Assembly (NCBI RefSeq): GCF_026319365.1
Contig: NZ_JAPDMS010000001.1
Location: 34,621-98,620 of the forward strand
Reading direction: 5' to 3'
Length of the DNA stretch: 64,000 bases
From: Methylophaga sp. OBS1
GTDB lineage: Bacteria > Pseudomonadota > Gammaproteobacteria > Nitrosococcales > Methylophagaceae
Shown: positions 1 through 7,654 of the stretch, piece after piece
How positions within the stretch are numbered: position 1 is the first letter of the stretch
Layout of the letters: every line of letters begins with the position of its first letter
Notes under the pieces: model-generated
The model's input: the letters and a program-made list of their open reading frames with translations, nothing else
What the model was told of the DNA's origin: nothing
Databases searched by the model: none
Made by a program: the position numbers and the translations under genes

Positions 1-240
1 GCGTTCAATCCAGCGAATCCTTGGAGCAATAATCGTTTCGAGCATACCTTGGGTGAGTATGGTGTTTTCAGGTTGAATTGCAGCTTTATTTGAAAGCCAT
101 GCAGGGATGATGAAATAGAAAAGCGAAAAGGTTACAAAACCGAATATCAAAGCTCCTACCCAAGACAACTTAGAGCTAATGTGAGTTGAGTCAGAGATGA
201 TTGAGTTTGCTGAGCTCCTCCTTCTGTATCGTCTTCCCAT
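1..240 (-). CDS. N-terminal part of a membrane-anchored protein, possibly Mrr-type endonuclease
   Basis: An 80-codon open frame starts with ATG at 240 and runs off the left edge. It begins MGRRYRRRSS, a strongly basic cytoplasmic tip. One hydrophobic segment follows at about residues 27-50 (WVGALIFGFVTFSLFYFIIPAW), then a polar stretch. The plan of a short basic tip, membrane helix and a domain to follow resembles a family of membrane-anchored restriction endonucleases with an Mrr catalytic domain, but no catalytic residue lies inside the window. The name is therefore a guess from the N-terminus. It sits in an AT-rich patch with a recombinase, which fits an accessory defence gene. Confidence 0.5.
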   Translation of the reverse strand, partial: MGRRYRRRSSANSIISDSTHISSKLSWVGALIFGFVTFSLFYFIIPAWLSNKAAIQPENTILTQGMLETIIAPRIRWIER

Positions 241-309
241 GACGTTTATTCCAATAATGTTAACTATGAATAAACATAGTCTCAACTTTCTGAAAACTGA
301 TCAATTCCA

Positions 310-424
310 GTAGCTCAAAAGCTACACCAAAAGAGCTACCCAGCGGTGACTCTCTCAATGTGGCTCAAACGTGTTGATTTTTACTGAGCCAGTCTCTAAT
401 ATGTGAGCCATACATATTGAGCCA
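310..424. repeat. Cluster of short direct and inverted repeats upstream of the serine recombinase
   Basis: GTAGCT-CAAA-AGCTAC (310-325) is a perfect 6-bp inverted repeat, with another AGCTAC at 334-339. TGAGCCA occurs three times directly (385-391, 404-410, 418-424) and once inverted (TGGCTCA, 361-367). The array ends just before the recombinase ribosome binding site. Resolvases commonly bind such sites next to their own gene, for recombination or autoregulation. That role here is inferred. Confidence 0.5.
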
Positions 425-440
425 TCAAGGAGAGCAAGTA

Positions 441-1010
441 ATGTCAGTGATTGGATACGCCCGAGTCAGCACCGGAGAGCAAACTACTGAGACCCAAGTA
501 CACGCCCTCAAGGAGGTTTACAACGTGGACAAGTGGTGCACCGACGAGGCTGTATCGGGAGCGACCAAAGGGAAAGACAGAAAGGGACTCGGTGCTCTCT
601 TGAGCTATGTCCGTGAGGGAGATAAGGTCGTGGTCTATTCGATTGACCGTCTGGGCAGAGATACCATTGACGTGCTCACAACAGTAGAGGAACTCAGAGA
701 GAAGGGTGTAGCGATCCTCTCAATGCGTGAAGGGTTCGACCTATCGACTGACCACGGGAAGCTCATGCTGACCATGCTGGTCTCACTCGCTGAGCTTGAG
801 AGAAAGAACATCAAGGCCCGTCAGATGGCCGGTATTGAACGAGCGAAGGCCGAGGGGAAGGCTCTTGGTAGGAAGAAACAGATAGACGATTCTGAGGTTG
901 TTCGGTGGAGGAGGAGTAACTCGGCGAGTATCAAGCAGACTGCCGAGCATTTCGGCATCTCTCCTGCTTCGGTTAAGCGTGCATGTTCAACTATTCAGCT
1001 TGGAAATTAA
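441..1010 (+). CDS. Small serine recombinase (resolvase/invertase family)
   Basis: A 189-residue protein of the usual size for resolvases and invertases. The N-terminal catalytic domain opens MSVIGYARVSTGEQ, placing the nucleophile at Ser10. The SIDRLGRD motif supplies the conserved arginines, and the AELERKNIKAR region forms the long E helix. The C-terminus (about 145-185, with HFGISPASVKRA) is a helix-turn-helix for DNA binding. The start at 441 is preferred over an in-frame ATG at 417 because AAGGAG lies just upstream and the protein then begins at the conserved strand. Repeats upstream may be its binding sites. It lies in the AT-rich patch beside tRNA-Leu, so it probably belongs to a mobile or formerly mobile segment. 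Whether it inverts, resolves or integrates DNA cannot be told. Confidence 0.9.
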   Translation: MSVIGYARVSTGEQTTETQVHALKEVYNVDKWCTDEAVSGATKGKDRKGLGALLSYVREGDKVVVYSIDRLGRDTIDVLTTVEELREKGVAILSMREGFDLSTDHGKLMLTMLVSLAELERKNIKARQMAGIERAKAEGKALGRKKQIDDSEVVRWRRSNSASIKQTAEHFGISPASVKRACSTIQLGN

Positions 1011-1597
1011 ATACAACTTTTGGCTGTGTACGAGATGATAGCAAGCGCAGTCATTAGATAGGGGGAGTAGTAGTCTGAGTAGGCGTTTTTGGTCCACAAT
1101 AGTTCTAACTCAACTAACACTGAAGGTAGTAATGTCTTCAGTGCATTGATTTTCTCATCAACAACAACTTCCTCATAATTACCTGCGTTGTATTCACCAC
1201 GGGAATATCTCCATAACCATAATCGGCTTTTGACTGAAACATGGTTAGGATCAAGTTTATCCTTAGAAGTTGTATCGACAAGTCTGGGTATCCAGTTGCG
1301 TTGCGCGCGTTCTCTGTACACTCTAACTCGCTGACGAACATGAGTAGAGAAAATGAAGTACCTAATAACTAAATAGATTAGAGCGGCAACGAGAAGCCAG
1401 TCAATGAGCCATGGACGTGCGATCTGGAAAGACACACCAAATGGAAGTGTAAGGGAAGAACTCCCGTTGGTGTCTGTTTGAATCTCGCCGCCAATCAGGT
1501 TGATCGCAATGATGATTATTGTAACGGTGAGTAGCGTTTTGCGTTGTCGTATATACAACGGTGATTTGATGGGGTTGAATTCCTCCTCTGAAGCCAC
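1007..1597 (-). CDS. Hypothetical membrane protein
   Basis: A 196-residue protein that I do not recognise. Hydrophobic segments lie at about residues 21-37 (LLTVTIIIIAINLIGG) and 62-84 (WLIDWLLVAALIYLVIRYFIF). A basic stretch (RQRVRVYRERAQRNW) follows and a weaker hydrophobic segment ends the protein. The membrane segments in the first half and polar second half suggest an anchored protein with a cytoplasmic domain. Its stop overlaps the stop of the convergent recombinase gene by 4 bp. Base composition is AT-richer than the core genes to the right, as for its neighbours, which suggests acquisition by transfer. No catalytic motif is visible. Confidence 0.6.
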   Translation of the reverse strand: MASEEEFNPIKSPLYIRQRKTLLTVTIIIIAINLIGGEIQTDTNGSSSLTLPFGVSFQIARPWLIDWLLVAALIYLVIRYFIFSTHVRQRVRVYRERAQRNWIPRLVDTTSKDKLDPNHVSVKSRLWLWRYSRGEYNAGNYEEVVVDEKINALKTLLPSVLVELELLWTKNAYSDYYSPYLMTALAIISYTAKSCI

Positions 1598-1849
1598 TTC
1601 CTATCTCCATGCCACCAATAATCACAGCTTCCACCATAGACTAAATACATAAAGAGAACAATCAATACAAAATAGTCAATAGTACTAGCCTCGTGGGGCG
1701 CGGCTTAGTCTTAGACGCTGAAAATACAGAAGACTAGTAATAAACTCAGAGATGAATGAAAAAGTCGTCCACAAGCGTCGTCCACACGTCAAGAACGCTT
1801 ATCGGGTAACATTATGATATTGAAGGGGAATTGTTGCAGGTAAAAGTGT
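1598..1849. other. Intergenic stretch between the accessory patch and tRNA-Leu
   Basis: No convincing gene is seen. GTCGTCCACA occurs twice as a direct repeat (1764-1773 and 1777-1786), 13 bp apart. This is where an attachment site or island boundary would be expected if the left segment integrated at the tRNA 3' end, but no duplicated tRNA end was found inside the window. Confidence 0.4.
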
Positions 1850-1934
1850 TGGTACCGAGGGTGGGAATCGAACCCACACTTCCGAAGAAACCGGATTTTG
1901 AATCCGGCGCGTCTACCAATTCCGCCACCCCGGC
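1850..1934 (-). tRNA. tRNA-Leu (anticodon CAA)
   Basis: The reverse strand reads GCCGGGGTGGCGGAATTGG at the 5' end. An anticodon stem CCGGA/TCCGG encloses the loop TTCAAAA, giving anticodon CAA. A variable arm follows, then the T-loop GGTTCGATTCCCACC and an encoded terminal CCA (1850-1852). The long variable arm and the base pairs fit a class II leucine tRNA. Its 3' end faces the accessory patch on the left. Confidence 0.95.
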
Positions 1935-1948
1935 AACCAAGGCCGCAA

Positions 1949-1977
1949 ATTATAACGACTACGGTCACCTAAGTGAA
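1949..1977 (-). promoter_or_regulatory. Promoter of tRNA-Leu
   Basis: On the minus strand, TTCACT (1977-1972) and a perfect TATAAT (1954-1949) are separated by 17 bp and lie about 15 nt upstream of the mature tRNA 5' end. This is a typical sigma-70 layout. Confidence 0.7.
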
Positions 1978-2091
1978 GCCTTAATTTAGCCTGTGACCTT
2001 TATCACCTTTTATCAGGATATGGCTTGACCGCAATACAGAGGACAGGCGAAACTCGGTCTTTAACGTCGAAATCGAATTTAAGGTCGTTCC

Positions 2092-2958
2092 ATGGACAAA
2101 GACTTGGCAGCCACACAGACGGACTCTGAGATTCTTGAAGAGTCATTACAGCAGGCCATATTTGAAGGTTTCGTTGAGGTCCCGATGCTACCTGAGGTAG
2201 CCGGTCAGGCCTTATCTCTGGCCCAGGACCCCGAAGCCAGTGCGGCACAAATGGCAACACTGATAGAGCGCGACCAGTCATTGGCAGGCCATGTCATGCG
2301 GATCGCAAACTCGGTGGCCTATACGCCACTGGCCAACCTGGTATCACTGCAACAGGCAGTCGCACGATTAGGTATGAATGTGATGAGCGAGATCGCGTTA
2401 ACCGCTGCGCTGAGTGCAAAGCTGTTTAATACGCCTGGTTATGAAGATTATGTCGAATTTAACTGGCAACACGCGATGGCGACATCACTCTGGTCCAAAG
2501 AGATTGCTAAAGCAGCGAACGTGAACACGGAAGCAGCGTTTTTAGCGGGTCTATTACATTCGATAGGCCGTCCGGCAGTGTTGCAGACCGTGCTGGAGCT
2601 AGCCAGGCAACAGGACAGCAGTCTGATGCCGGAGACGGTTTACCGGCTTGAAAACAAATACTGTCAGCCGGTGACGGAGCTGGTGGTCACCCGCTGGGGC
2701 ATGCCGGCTCAGGTGAGGGATTCGATTAAGCCCTATGAGCAACTGGATGCCGGTAATGAATCAGCCAAAATTGCGGCAGCGGTCCATGCCGGCTCTCGTT
2801 TTGCTACCTATATGCTTGATATAGCAGCAGATGATGACAAAGAGAGTCTGATGGAATTGGAAGCTCTGGAATTGCTGGGTTTGGACGACAGGCAGGTGGA
2901 AAAATTGCTCGACAACGAAGCGCTTATTCAACAGCGTCTTAATGTTTTTATGCCCTAG
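2092..2958 (+). CDS. HDOD domain protein
   Basis: A 288-residue cytoplasmic protein with an HDOD domain over about residues 25-230, seen in VEVPMLPEVAGQALSLAQDPEASA, then LIERDQSLAGHVMRIANSVAY and FLAGLLHSIGRPAVLQ. HDOD proteins are metal-site-degenerate relatives of HD-GYP phosphodiesterases that act as scaffolds in signalling, motility and stress responses. The ATG at 2092 is the first in frame and leaves a short N-terminal tail before the domain. It stands alone between tRNA-Leu and queA, and the partner pathway cannot be inferred from context. Confidence 0.88.
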   Translation: MDKDLAATQTDSEILEESLQQAIFEGFVEVPMLPEVAGQALSLAQDPEASAAQMATLIERDQSLAGHVMRIANSVAYTPLANLVSLQQAVARLGMNVMSEIALTAALSAKLFNTPGYEDYVEFNWQHAMATSLWSKEIAKAANVNTEAAFLAGLLHSIGRPAVLQTVLELARQQDSSLMPETVYRLENKYCQPVTELVVTRWGMPAQVRDSIKPYEQLDAGNESAKIAAAVHAGSRFATYMLDIAADDDKESLMELEALELLGLDDRQVEKLLDNEALIQQRLNVFMP

Positions 2959-3073
2959 CTCTTCAGCATTGCTTCAAACTTACATCCTGCTGACACGCTT
3001 CTGACGGCAACTATTCAGCCGGCATTTTCAGTCACAGCTTGATTTTGATGGCAAGTCAGGCTGTGCATTCTGC

Positions 3074-3079
3074 TATGAT
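3074..3079 (+). promoter_or_regulatory. Extended -10 element (TGCTATGAT) upstream of queA
   Basis: TATGAT at 3074-3079 is preceded by TGC, giving an extended -10. The queA ATG begins only 7 nt after it, so a transcript started here would have almost no 5' leader. No clear -35 is seen. The same nine bases occur at the same distance before bioA. Confidence 0.45.
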
Positions 3080-3086
3080 CGCGTCC

Positions 3087-4118
3087 ATGAAAACGAGTGA
3101 CTTCCGATTTGACCTGCCAGAAGAACTGATAGCCCAATACCCCTCAGAACAGCGCAGCGCCAGCCGTTTGCTGGCCTTGAATGGGTCTGACGGAACGCTG
3201 CAGGATCTGCAATTTACTGATTTACTGCGTTTGCTGAACCCCGATGACTTGCTGGTATTCAACAATACCCGCGTGATGCCAGCTCGCCTGTTAGGCCAAA
3301 AAGACAGTGGCGGCAAAGTCGAGGTGCTGGTGGAGCGCGTGCTGGACAACGAACGGGTGCTGGCCCATGTGCGCAGCAGTAAATCGCCAACTACCGGCCG
3401 TAAACTACTGCTGGAGGGGCAACTGGAGGTCGAAGTCCTCGGTAGACATGATGCGCTGTTTGAACTTCGCTTTATCGACAGCCAGTCGGTTGTTGAGACG
3501 CTTGAGGCGATTGGCCGGTTACCTCTGCCCCCTTATATTGAGCGCGAAGTCGATAGAGCGGATCTGGAGCGCTATCAGACAGTTTATGCTCAGAACACCG
3601 GCGCAGTTGCCGCACCCACAGCCGGTCTGCATTTTGATGAAGCGATGCTGGAACGACTCAAGCAGGCCGGTATTGAGACTGCGGCTTTGACCCTGCATGT
3701 TGGCGCCGGCACTTTCCAGCCGGTGCGGGTTGAAGATATTCGCTCGCATCAGATGCACAGCGAAGTGATCGAGGTCAGCGAGCAGGTCTGCAACCAGGTC
3801 AAAGCAACCCGAGCCCGTGGCGGCCGCGTGATTGCCGTCGGCACCACCAGCGTACGTGCGCTGGAGAGTGCCTCTCAGAATGGAGAAATCGCGCCTTTTG
3901 AAGGTGAAACAGACATTTTTATTTACCCTGGTTATGAGTTCAGCAGCGTCGACGCCATGGTGACCAATTTCCACCTATCCGAGTCGACGCTGCTCATGCT
4001 GGTATCTGCCTTCGCGGGTCGTGAGCACATTCTTAATGCCTACCAGCATGCGATCGAAAAGCGTTACCGTTTCTTCAGCTATGGTGATGCCATGTTTATT
4101 ACAAGGAACAAAGGATGA
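3087..4118 (+). CDS. queA: S-adenosylmethionine:tRNA ribosyltransferase-isomerase QueA
   Basis: A 343-residue enzyme that transfers the ribosyl part of SAM to preQ1 in tRNA to form epoxyqueuosine, in queuosine synthesis. Family motifs are present throughout: [63 protein letters not shown] and [20 protein letters not shown]. The start [19 protein letters not shown] at 3087 is chosen by family alignment over an in-frame ATG at 3039 that would add 16 atypical residues. It overlaps trmJ by 4 bp (ATGA), suggesting translational coupling. The usual neighbour tgt is not next to it. Confidence 0.97.
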   Translation: MKTSDFRFDLPEELIAQYPSEQRSASRLLALNGSDGTLQDLQFTDLLRLLNPDDLLVFNNTRVMPARLLGQKDSGGKVEVLVERVLDNERVLAHVRSSKSPTTGRKLLLEGQLEVEVLGRHDALFELRFIDSQSVVETLEAIGRLPLPPYIEREVDRADLERYQTVYAQNTGAVAAPTAGLHFDEAMLERLKQAGIETAALTLHVGAGTFQPVRVEDIRSHQMHSEVIEVSEQVCNQVKATRARGGRVIAVGTTSVRALESASQNGEIAPFEGETDIFIYPGYEFSSVDAMVTNFHLSESTLLMLVSAFAGREHILNAYQHAIEKRYRFFSYGDAMFITRNKG

Positions 4119-4852
4119 CCTCACTGGACAATATTCGCTTTGTGCTGGTTGGCACAACGCACCCGGGCAATATCGGTGCTGCCGCGCGGGCGATGAAAAC
4201 CATGGGGATCAGCAATCTGCATCTGGTCTCACCCAAGATTTATCCCAGTGCAGAAGCGACTGCACGGGCTTCCGGCGCTGATGATGTACTGCACAAAGCC
4301 GTGGTGCATGACAGCCTGGAATCGGCTTTATCCGGTTGCCACTATGCCTTTGCTTTGAGTGCACGTCTGCGCCACCTGCATGTGCCGGTGATGAACCCAC
4401 GCCAGGCGGTGGAGCAACTGGAGAAGTTTGATGATGATACCCAGGTTGCTATCGTGTTTGGCCGTGAACATTCGGGCCTGTCCAATGATGAACTGGATCG
4501 TTGCCAGTATCTGGTTAATATCCCGGCTAACCCCGATTACAGTTCGCTGAATCTGGCTGCGGCGGTCCAGGTTGTGGCCTATGAATTAAGAATGAGTTTT
4601 AAACCTGTGATTGATTTCGGCAGAATAGGAGAAGAGCGGGAAGCCATTACTGCCGACGATTTGTCTCATTTATACGCTCATTTCGAGCGTTCTCTGTCGA
4701 CTATCGGCTTTCTGGACCCGGACAATCCGCGTTATCTGATGCGTCGTATCCGCCGATTATTTAATCGTGCCGATCTGGATCGTAACGAACTGCATATCAT
4801 GCATGGGATTTTGCGCGCCGCTGAGACTAAAGCGAGGAAAATAGATGAGTGA
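4115..4852 (+). CDS. trmJ: tRNA (cytidine/uridine-2'-O-)-methyltransferase TrmJ
   Basis: A 245-residue SPOUT-class methyltransferase that 2'-O-methylates position 32 of tRNAs with SAM. The N-terminal strand [20 protein letters not shown] and the knot motifs [15 protein letters not shown] and [20 protein letters not shown] are diagnostic. A C-terminal helical tail ([20 protein letters not shown]) is typical of TrmJ rather than TrmH. It overlaps queA by 4 bp and cysE by 8 bp, so the three are probably one transcript. The order trmJ-cysE-iscR is common in Gammaproteobacteria. Confidence 0.96.
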   Translation: MTSLDNIRFVLVGTTHPGNIGAAARAMKTMGISNLHLVSPKIYPSAEATARASGADDVLHKAVVHDSLESALSGCHYAFALSARLRHLHVPVMNPRQAVEQLEKFDDDTQVAIVFGREHSGLSNDELDRCQYLVNIPANPDYSSLNLAAAVQVVAYELRMSFKPVIDFGRIGEEREAITADDLSHLYAHFERSLSTIGFLDPDNPRYLMRRIRRLFNRADLDRNELHIMHGILRAAETKARKIDE

Positions 4853-5642
4853 AGAAATTAGCCGCTGGCAACGTATCAAGGAAGACATCAACTGCGTTTT
4901 TGAACGTGATCCGGCTGCGCGTAACGTATTTGAGATTGTCACTACTTATCCAGGTGTCCATGCGGTGCAATTGCATCGTATCAACCATTTCCTGTGGCGC
5001 AAAAACTGGAAATGGCTGGCCAAATTTATTTCCACTATCGCCCGCTGGATTACCGGTATCGAGATCCACCCCGGTGCCAAAATCGGTCGTCGTTTTTTCA
5101 TCGACCATGGTATGGGCGTGGTGATTGGCGAAACGGCCGAAATTGGTGATGACTGCACGCTTTACCATGGTGTGACCCTGGGCGGGACCTCCTGGAAAGA
5201 GGGCAAGCGTCACCCGACATTGGGTAACGATGTGGTCGTCGGTGCCGGAGCGAAGGTGCTGGGGCCAATTAAACTGCATGATGGAGCACGTATTGGTTCC
5301 AACGCGGTGGTCGTCAAAGATGTGGCGGAGGGCGAGACGGTGGTCGGCGTGCCGGGCCGGATTGTCAGAGCTAAATCTCAGATGACAGAAGATGAGAGAC
5401 AACAGCAAAAACTGGCTCAGTCTGTCGGCTTTGATGCTTATGGCACCTCCAGCAAAAGTCAGGACCCGGTCGCGACCGCGATTCATGGTCTGATTGAACA
5501 TATACAGGCCATGGATAAGCGTGTCGAATCACTACGTGAAACCATCCATCGCCTGGGCGGCGAATTGCCGGAAGACGTCGATATGCCTGAGCTGGACAAC
5601 TGCGATATCTCCAAAGAGAATGACGATTCAAAAGTTGACTAA
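4845..5642 (+). CDS. cysE: Serine O-acetyltransferase CysE
   Basis: A 265-residue enzyme that acetylates L-serine to O-acetylserine, the first step of cysteine synthesis. After an N-terminal helical domain, a left-handed beta-helix of hexapeptide repeats runs from about residue 68, with [24 protein letters not shown] and [14 protein letters not shown]. These carry the catalytic histidines (DHGMG, YHGVT). A roughly 80-residue polar C-terminal extension follows. Supply of cysteine fits its place before iscR-iscS. Its last codons overlap the IscR operator. Confidence 0.97.
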   Translation: MSEEISRWQRIKEDINCVFERDPAARNVFEIVTTYPGVHAVQLHRINHFLWRKNWKWLAKFISTIARWITGIEIHPGAKIGRRFFIDHGMGVVIGETAEIGDDCTLYHGVTLGGTSWKEGKRHPTLGNDVVVGAGAKVLGPIKLHDGARIGSNAVVVKDVAEGETVVGVPGRIVRAKSQMTEDERQQQKLAQSVGFDAYGTSSKSQDPVATAIHGLIEHIQAMDKRVESLRETIHRLGGELPEDVDMPELDNCDISKENDDSKVD

Positions 5643-5655
5643 AACAGTCAGGCAT
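5631..5655. promoter_or_regulatory. IscR type 1 operator
   Basis: The core GTTGACTAAAACAGTCAGG fits the E. coli IscR type 1 consensus (GACT-R-www-Y-AGTC with flanking YY/RR) at almost every defined position. By hand alignment about 23 of 25 positions agree. It straddles the cysE stop codon and lies about 38 bp before iscR. This implies that [2Fe-2S]-IscR represses its own operon. The consensus is from established work on E. coli; the match was read directly. Confidence 0.8.
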
Positions 5656-5692
5656 GTACACTTAATAGATTGATTTTTATCTGGATTGAAAC

Positions 5693-6139
5693 ATGCGTTT
5701 GACCACCAAAGGGCGCTATGCAGTCACTGCCATGCTGGACCTTAGCCTCAACTATGGCGTGGGTGCGATTACCCTGGCAGATATTTCCGAGCGTCAGGGC
5801 ATTTCTCTGTCCTACCTTGAGCAATTATTCGCGCGGCTGCGAAAACAGGGCCTGGTCAGCAGTTCGCGTGGGCCGGGCGGTGGTTACCGTCTCAGCCGGG
5901 CGGCGGATAACATTACCGTGCTTGATGTCATTTCAGCGGTCGATGAAAAAGTCGATACTACCCAATGTGAAGGTCGTCAGAATTGCCACGGTGAAGAACA
6001 GTGTCTGAGCCATGAGCTGTGGCAAAGTCTGAGTGACCAGATTCGGGTCTACCTCGACGGTATCACCTTGGCCCAGGTTGTCAGTAACTACGAAAAGAAA
6101 CGCAGCGGCGAAAAAGTCATTCAATTCGACGTCGTCTAA
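5693..6139 (+). CDS. iscR: Fe-S cluster-responsive regulator IscR
   Basis: A 148-residue Rrf2-family repressor. A winged helix covers residues 1-75, with [35 protein letters not shown] and the wing [12 protein letters not shown]. Three cysteines at 92, 98 and 104 plus His107 form the [2Fe-2S] site. Holo-IscR represses isc genes at type 1 sites, and one such site lies upstream. iscS starts 13 bp downstream of its stop. A second Rrf2 regulator with the same cysteine spacing heads the SUF operon near 49.4 kb, so the two assembly systems each have their own sensor. Confidence 0.96.
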   Translation: MRLTTKGRYAVTAMLDLSLNYGVGAITLADISERQGISLSYLEQLFARLRKQGLVSSSRGPGGGYRLSRAADNITVLDVISAVDEKVDTTQCEGRQNCHGEEQCLSHELWQSLSDQIRVYLDGITLAQVVSNYEKKRSGEKVIQFDVV

Positions 6140-6152
6140 GCAGGTCTCAACG

Positions 6153-7295
6153 ATGTCATTTACCTATCTCGACAATAATGCCGGGGCAGGGCTGGCGCCG
6201 GGCGTGCTCGATGCTATGCTGCCTTATCTGCAGCAACAGCAGGGCAACCCGTCCAGCAGTCACCGCTTTGGCCGTTATGCCCAGGCCGCCATTGATAAAG
6301 CCCGCCAGCAGGTTGCAAGCCTGGTTAACGCCCAACCCTCGCAGGTGATTTTCACCAGTGGAGGTACTGAAGCCAACAATCAGGCCATTGCCGGTGTGGC
6401 AGAGCGCTTTGACAATGGCAAAATTCTGGTCAGCGCCATTGAGCATCCTGCCATGCTGGAACCCGCTCGTCGGCTGCAACGTCATGGCTTTGAACTGGAA
6501 CTGATTCCGGTCGATGAACAGGGCCGTGTCAACCCGACCACACTGGCCGGGATGATTGATGAAGACACCCGTCTGGTCTCTGTCATGTGGGCCAATAATG
6601 AAACCGGCATGATTCAGGATATACCCGCCCTAGCAGCCGTCTGTCATGACAGGGGCGTGCCATTACTGACCGATGCGGTTCAGGCTGCGGGTAAACTGCC
6701 GGTTGATATGAAAGCTGCCGGCGTCGATCTGCTGACGCTGTCGGCGCATAAATTTGGTGGACCTAAAGGCATCGGTGCGTTAATCGTCTCGGCTGAACTC
6801 GACTGGCCCGGCTACATTTTAGGCGGTGGTCAGGAAGAGGATAAACGCAGTGGCACTGAGAATGTAGCTGCCATTGTCGGTTTCGGTGCTGCTGCCGATT
6901 ATGTGCAAGCACAGCTTTCTCATTACCAGCAGCATTGCATTGAGTTGCGGGAACTGCTTGAGAAACACTTGAAACAAATCCCGGGCGTCACCATTTTTGC
7001 CAGTGAAGCCGAAAGGCTGCCTAATACCTGCTTTTTTGCACTGCAGGGCTTTGATTCAGATACGATGCTGATGGCCCTGGATAAGCAGGGATTTGCTGTC
7101 TCCAGTGGCTCTGCTTGTGGTACAGGCAGACAAACACCAAGTCATGTGCTGACCGCGATGGGCATACCGGATCCAATTGCACTGGGTGCAGTTCGGGTGA
7201 GTGTTTCGACAGAAAATACTGTCGAAGAAATAGAACAACTGGCCAAAGTGCTGGAAAAAGAAGCAAATCGCTTCAGTCATTTATTAAACAGGTGA
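6153..7295 (+). CDS. iscS: Cysteine desulfurase, IscS/NifS type
   Basis: A 380-residue PLP enzyme that takes sulfur from cysteine for Fe-S assembly. It shows TSGGTEANNQAI for PLP contacts, the Schiff-base lysine in SAHKFGGPKGIGAL (about K200) and the catalytic cysteine in SSGSACGTGRQ (about C322). The start MSFTYLDNNAGAG at 6153 is set by alignment; an upstream ATG lies inside iscR. It is about 25 residues shorter than E. coli IscS, and the sequence around the active cysteine differs from the usual SGSACTSAS, so NifS-like is equally apt. It is followed by iscA with 3 bp between them. No iscU is adjacent. Confidence 0.93.
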   Translation: MSFTYLDNNAGAGLAPGVLDAMLPYLQQQQGNPSSSHRFGRYAQAAIDKARQQVASLVNAQPSQVIFTSGGTEANNQAIAGVAERFDNGKILVSAIEHPAMLEPARRLQRHGFELELIPVDEQGRVNPTTLAGMIDEDTRLVSVMWANNETGMIQDIPALAAVCHDRGVPLLTDAVQAAGKLPVDMKAAGVDLLTLSAHKFGGPKGIGALIVSAELDWPGYILGGGQEEDKRSGTENVAAIVGFGAAADYVQAQLSHYQQHCIELRELLEKHLKQIPGVTIFASEAERLPNTCFFALQGFDSDTMLMALDKQGFAVSSGSACGTGRQTPSHVLTAMGIPDPIALGAVRVSVSTENTVEEIEQLAKVLEKEANRFSHLLNR

Positions 7296-7298
7296 ATT

Positions 7299-7625
7299 AT
7301 GATTACCTTAACTGAGTCAGCCATTAAACGAGTCCGCGATATGATGAGCAAACGTGAAGGCGGCGTCGGCCTGCGGGTCGGTGTGGTCAAAAGCGGTTGT
7401 TCGGGCTACAGCTATGCCTTGGATTATGCTGATGAAGTCGCCAGCGATGATGTTGTCATTGAACAGGGCGATGTCAAAGTTGTGGTCAATGAAGACGCTA
7501 TGCCCATGCTGGAAGGCATGGAGCTGGACTTTGTCCGCGAAGGGCTTAATCAAAGCTTTAAATTCATCAACCCCAATGTCACTTCCGAATGCGGTTGCGG
7601 TGAGAGCTTCAGCGTGACCAAATAA
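7299..7625 (+). CDS. iscA: A-type iron-sulfur carrier IscA
   Basis: A 108-residue HesB/IscA protein that carries and delivers Fe-S clusters. The three ligands are C34 (VKSGCSGYSYAL), C98 and C100 (SECGCGESF), with the family start ITLTESAIKRVRDM. Its gene begins 3 bp after iscS. In most Gammaproteobacteria iscU lies between iscS and iscA, and hscBA-fdx follows. Here the operon ends with iscA at a strong hairpin. Confidence 0.95.
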   Translation: MITLTESAIKRVRDMMSKREGGVGLRVGVVKSGCSGYSYALDYADEVASDDVVIEQGDVKVVVNEDAMPMLEGMELDFVREGLNQSFKFINPNVTSECGCGESFSVTK

Positions 7626-7627
7626 TT

Positions 7628-7654
7628 GATTGCAGGGCGTTCAGCCCTGCAATC
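7628..7654. terminator. Hairpin between iscA and the convergent astE-like gene
   Basis: GATTGCAGGGC (7628-7638) pairs perfectly with GCCCTGCAATC (7644-7654) around GTTCA. It overlaps the end of the minus-strand gene. No long T run follows on the plus strand; the minus side runs into an AT-rich stretch. Probably a shared terminator. Confidence 0.65.

Noticed and set aside
1764..1786. GTCGTCCACA direct repeat as an attachment site
   Set aside because: The repeats are too short and too close together, and no matching copy was seen at the other side of the accessory patch.
4827..5501. Open frame of 224 codons antisense to cysE
   Set aside because: A shadow of the cysE reading frame; its protein is rich in His/Asn/Arg with no family features.
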